A stretch of 64,000 bases of DNA. Source: Hahella chejuensis KCTC 2396. Lineage in GTDB: Bacteria > Pseudomonadota > Gammaproteobacteria > Pseudomonadales > Oleiphilaceae. Positions 61,025 through 64,000 of this stretch are shown one piece after another (position 1 is the first letter of the stretch; every line of letters starts with the position of its first letter). Under the pieces are notes generated by a model. That model made no database searches, was not told where the DNA came from, and saw nothing but the letters and a program-made list of their open reading frames with translations. The stretch spans positions 5,788,581 through 5,852,580 of the forward strand of contig NC_007645.1 of NCBI RefSeq assembly GCF_000012985.1, in the 5' to 3' direction. The position numbers and the translations under genes are program-made.

Positions 61025-63553
61025 TCACTTGTTAAGAAGCCGATATTCCTTATGCGCTGGCGAGCCGTCTGCTCCGGCGCCACTGATTTCGCTCTGAAAG
61101 CCCGTGGCGAAAGACAACCCTGACTTGGACTCATTAACCACAATGGTTTCCAGCGCGTTGCGAACCGGATACTCGGCGCAGGCTTCGCCTGAATCACAGA
61201 TTTTGCCATCATTATCCAGATCCGTTCCCGCCGCCAGCAGGTAGCTTCCCGCTTCCACGCCACTGAAAGCGAAGTTGTAAGCCCCGCCCGATGCGCTGGC
61301 GCTGACTTGATACAAAGTATCCAAGGTGTCGGCGTTCACCAGCAAGATATAGTGCTTGCCGGCATTCGCGGGCGAATCCGGGTCGGCCAAGGTCAATGTG
61401 ACAGGCACTGTCAGCTCCGCCGCCTCAGAGCTCTCATCAATGGTATATCCGACAACTATTTCTCCCGGATAGCTGACTCCCAAGTCCAAGCCGCTGGCGT
61501 CTGCGCTTACCAAGAAGGTTGAGGCGTCGCCATCGCTGTTGTCGTTAACTGACAACCATCCCAGATCGCCAGTGGTAGAAGCCGTCACGGAGACGCCGCT
61601 GACGCCGGACGGAATACTCAAGGTGATCAACGTCGCGCTGGTATTGGTGAAGTTCAGACTACTGACCGAGGCCGTGACGGCTGGCGGGGGCTCACCGCCC
61701 GCGGCGACCACCGCTTTGGCTGCGTCAATCAACCCATATCCGTAAAGGTCGTCCCTGCCTGCTGCGCCAATATCCCTCGTCAGGTCGCCATTCGCCAGAT
61801 AAGTATTGATCTCATCCGGCGTAATATCGCGAACCGATTCCATTAGCGCAAAAACGCCCGCCACATGGGGGGACGCCATGGAGGTGCCTTGCATGTAGGC
61901 ATACGAAAGTTCAATAGAACCGGAGCTGTCATCCGCCCAGGTGCTCAACACGCCGTCGCCGCGTCCGTCGCCGTTTACATCTTGAAGCATGTTGCCGCCC
62001 GGCGCTGCGATATCGACGGTGGAGCCATAGTTGGAATAAGGGGCTTTTTGCCCATCCGCGCCCACCGCGCTGACCGATACCACCCCAGGATAGGCTGCCG
62101 GATAAAATGCCGATGAGATATTTTCATTACCTGCAGCCGCCACCACAATCACACCTGCGTTCAGGGCATCCTGAACAGCAGCGCCCAAAGCAGTGGAAAA
62201 GCCCGGGCCGCCAAGACTCATGTTGATAATATCCGCACGCCGGCTGGGGAAGGTTCCAGAGGAATTTGACAGCCCTGCCGCAAACCGAATCGCTTGCACC
62301 AGGTCCGCATCGGAGCCGCTTCCGCCCTGTCCAAGTACTCGAATGGGCATGATGTTGGCCTCAAAAGCGACGCCCACCCCGCCAACCGTATTGGAGGCTG
62401 CGGCGACGGTTCCTGCGACATGCGTACCATGGAAGCTACTGCCCCCCACCAGACTGTCTCCCGGATCAGTGGGATCATTGTCGATACCATTGCCATCCAG
62501 TGAAGAAGAGATTGAGCTGACAAAGTCATAGTCGTCATTGGCGCTCACTAAACGGCCGGACAAGTCGGGGTGCGTGGGCAGTATGCCCGTGTCCAGCACT
62601 GCGACAACTACGCCAGCGCCATGGGCGACATCCCACGCACTGGGCAGGTTAATCTGTGGATAGTGCCATTGTAGGAAATAAAACGGGTCCGCCGGGGTTT
62701 CCATTGCTTTGCGAATGTAGTTCGGCTCGGCGAATTCAATGTCCGGACGCTGACGTAAAGACTCTATTAACTCAAGAGTACGTTGCCTTTCATTGGCTTT
62801 CTGCGTCAGGGATTTAAACGCCGGTCCCTGTACAATCTGGGCGTCATCGAAGCGGAACAACCCCGTATTGGCGTCCTCGAACCGCTCCAGGAAATACCCC
62901 GGCAACGCCTGTGCGGAAACGCCTCGCGTTGATTTATAGCGAATGATCGCCTCTCCCGGAACAAACTCCGCCTGGGCAGGTATGGGCTCAGCAGCTTGCC
63001 TGGTCATCGTGGCGGTTGTCTCGCCGACAACCATGACGTAACTGGAGGGGCCAGCGAGCTCTTGGACTTGAATATAATAATCACCGCTTGAAGGCGCGGT
63101 CAGGGTTGCCGTTCCCGTATTATTCGCGGACAGCGGCGAGCCGCTCCCATCCACCCTGCTCAGGGTCAAAGTCTGGTTTACGCTAAAACTACTGGACGCA
63201 GGACTGGAAGAAAGCACTACCTTCTGGCCAGTCAACAGTTTAATCCGAAAGACATCTATGGGGTCCAGTTGATACAACTCACCTGAGCTGTACAGGCTTG
63301 TTGATGCGCTGACATAGCCCCCAATAATCACAGGATTGCTCAATGTCTGCGCCTCCGCCTCGCTGTTATTGGAGACGGAGCCTGCGCTGGTGTCAGACGT
63401 ATCGGAGTCTACCTGAGTGAATGACGGCGTTGTAATAGAACCAGACAATGTATATGTCGCTGTTTCGTCATCGCCGCCTCCACCTCCGCAGGCAGTCAAC
63501 GCCGCCGCCAGAGTGAGCATTAGAATCTTGCCGGTAAATGAAACGCTTCGCAT
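61025..63553 (-). CDS. Subtilisin-like (S8) lipoprotein protease
   Basis: An 842-residue surface protease. Start at 63553: the N-terminus MRSVSFTGKILMLTLAAALTACGGGGG has a lipobox (LTAC), so it is an anchored lipoprotein. Residues about 60-205 hold a PPC-like beta domain, then an inhibitor-like prosequence. The triad is intact: VVVAVLDTGILPTHP (D, near 320), SSFHGTHVAGTVAA (H, near 374), MQGTSMASPHVAG (S, near 557). The C-terminal 220 residues are beta-rich repeat domains with an EF-hand-like DLDNDGKICDSGEAC calcium loop. It may process secreted proteins. Confidence 0.92.
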   Translation of the reverse strand: MRSVSFTGKILMLTLAAALTACGGGGGDDETATYTLSGSITTPSFTQVDSDTSDTSAGSVSNNSEAEAQTLSNPVIIGGYVSASTSLYSSGELYQLDPIDVFRIKLLTGQKVVLSSSPASSSFSVNQTLTLSRVDGSGSPLSANNTGTATLTAPSSGDYYIQVQELAGPSSYVMVVGETTATMTRQAAEPIPAQAEFVPGEAIIRYKSTRGVSAQALPGYFLERFEDANTGLFRFDDAQIVQGPAFKSLTQKANERQRTLELIESLRQRPDIEFAEPNYIRKAMETPADPFYFLQWHYPQINLPSAWDVAHGAGVVVAVLDTGILPTHPDLSGRLVSANDDYDFVSSISSSLDGNGIDNDPTDPGDSLVGGSSFHGTHVAGTVAAASNTVGGVGVAFEANIMPIRVLGQGGSGSDADLVQAIRFAAGLSNSSGTFPSRRADIINMSLGGPGFSTALGAAVQDALNAGVIVVAAAGNENISSAFYPAAYPGVVSVSAVGADGQKAPYSNYGSTVDIAAPGGNMLQDVNGDGRGDGVLSTWADDSSGSIELSYAYMQGTSMASPHVAGVFALMESVRDITPDEINTYLANGDLTRDIGAAGRDDLYGYGLIDAAKAVVAAGGEPPPAVTASVSSLNFTNTSATLITLSIPSGVSGVSVTASTTGDLGWLSVNDNSDGDASTFLVSADASGLDLGVSYPGEIVVGYTIDESSEAAELTVPVTLTLADPDSPANAGKHYILLVNADTLDTLYQVSASASGGAYNFAFSGVEAGSYLLAAGTDLDNDGKICDSGEACAEYPVRNALETIVVNESKSGLSFATGFQSEISGAGADGSPAHKEYRLLNK

Positions 63554-63730
63554 ATAAATTCCACAACGCAAATGGGTCATATATGTATATCCTAGCAGGA
63601 GAAGAGTGGACGTGAACGCCAATTGCAGCGCCTTCGTCATCATTTGGCGTTTATACTAAAGCGTTCTATATAAAATATAACCAATTGCGCCAGAGCATAA
63701 AAACGCAGCTTCACCCCCGGAATGAGTTTT

Positions 63731-64000
63731 ATGTCTTACGATTTGAAGTCTTTGAAGTTTCCCCGCCTTGCCGGAACGCCCCTGAAAACCCTGGTCAGCC
63801 TGCTCGAAAGCAACTATTCCAGGCGTATTCTGGGACTCGCGCTGTTGCGAGAGGGGGGCGCCTACAAGCTGCGCGAAGCGGAGTTGAATACGACGCCGAC
63901 GCTGTTTCCCAAGCACCCTCCCGGACGCGCCCTGGAAGCGGCTCAGGCCCGAGCCAGCATCGCCATCGCGGAGGAAGCGATTAAAAACGTAAACGACTCG
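63731..64000 (+). CDS. Amidase-like protein, N-terminal part, cut by window edge
   Basis: The first 90 codons of a reading frame open to the window end. It begins MSYDLKSLKFPRLAGTPLKTL and includes ILGLALLREGGAYKLREAEL and TTPTLFPKHPPG, the typical start of proteobacterial amidase-signature enzymes before the Ser-Ser-Lys core. The catalytic residues lie outside the window, so the call rests on the N-terminal look. It is divergent from the S8 protease. Confidence 0.55.
   Translation, partial: MSYDLKSLKFPRLAGTPLKTLVSLLESNYSRRILGLALLREGGAYKLREAELNTTPTLFPKHPPGRALEAAQARASIAIAEEAIKNVNDS

Noticed and set aside
60788-61035. A plus-strand frame upstream of parE and the N-terminal extension of parE to 60958
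   Set aside because: The TTG start at 60787 has a strong ribosome-binding site and gives the exact ParE length; the extension and the opposite frame have no support.

Overview
The window looks like a gammaproteobacterial chromosome, most likely a Hahella-like marine member of the Oceanospirillales. The evidence is a TTG-started parE of the 630-residue gammaproteobacterial size, selO, a one-piece tmRNA with the tag ANDETYALAA, and a GC-rich host background. The genus is an inference from gene style only. No tRNA gene or CRISPR array was recognised.

Layout. (1) 1-27.8 kb is a lambdoid-type prophage that continues off the left edge. It has a minus-strand head module (capsid start, decoration protein, S49 protease, portal, gpW, TerL, TerS). 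Next comes a cargo zone at 5.8-9.2 kb, where short plus-strand genes each sit behind a copy of the same promoter-like leader, followed by an Nmad2-like protein and a ParB-domain methyltransferase. A tightly coupled minus-strand replication/recombination operon follows (AlpA-like regulator, Sak4-like ATPase, Cas4-like nuclease, primase-helicase, RuvC-like nuclease). The right part carries low-GC cargo (a secreted trefoil protein, a two-gene unit facing an XRE regulator), a serine-recombinase integration module and a RadC-like gene behind the same leader. (2) 28.4-34.6 kb is a type VI secretion effector island: DUF6484, DUF2169 adaptor, a ketosynthase-like protein lacking obvious catalytic residues, an AHH nuclease, two tandem DUF1629-type putative immunity genes, a DUF4150 PAAR-like tip and a TIGR02270-like protein. 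No VgrG or Hcp gene is present. (3) 34.6-48.1 kb is a defence island whose core is DrmA plus DrmB, the signature pair of DISARM. The pair is embedded in an unusual gene set: two different SF1 helicases (one with a RelE-like N-terminus, one with a DUF5710-like insert), an unrecognised 551-residue protein, a Nudix-domain protein, a cytosine-5 methyltransferase and Vsr. (4) 48.5-64 kb is host backbone with scars: ssrA, an M48 protease gene that has lost its catalytic core, a WGR protein, a DUF4360 secreted protein, selO, an S37 peptidase, a MNT/HEPN pair with a clear palindromic operator, a truncated hsdM, RDD and ATP-grasp genes, parE, a subtilisin-like lipoprotein and the start of an amidase.

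The strongest candidate for an undescribed system is the DISARM-related island at 34.6-48.1 kb. Next are the T6SS effector cassette and the shared-leader cargo genes of the prophage.
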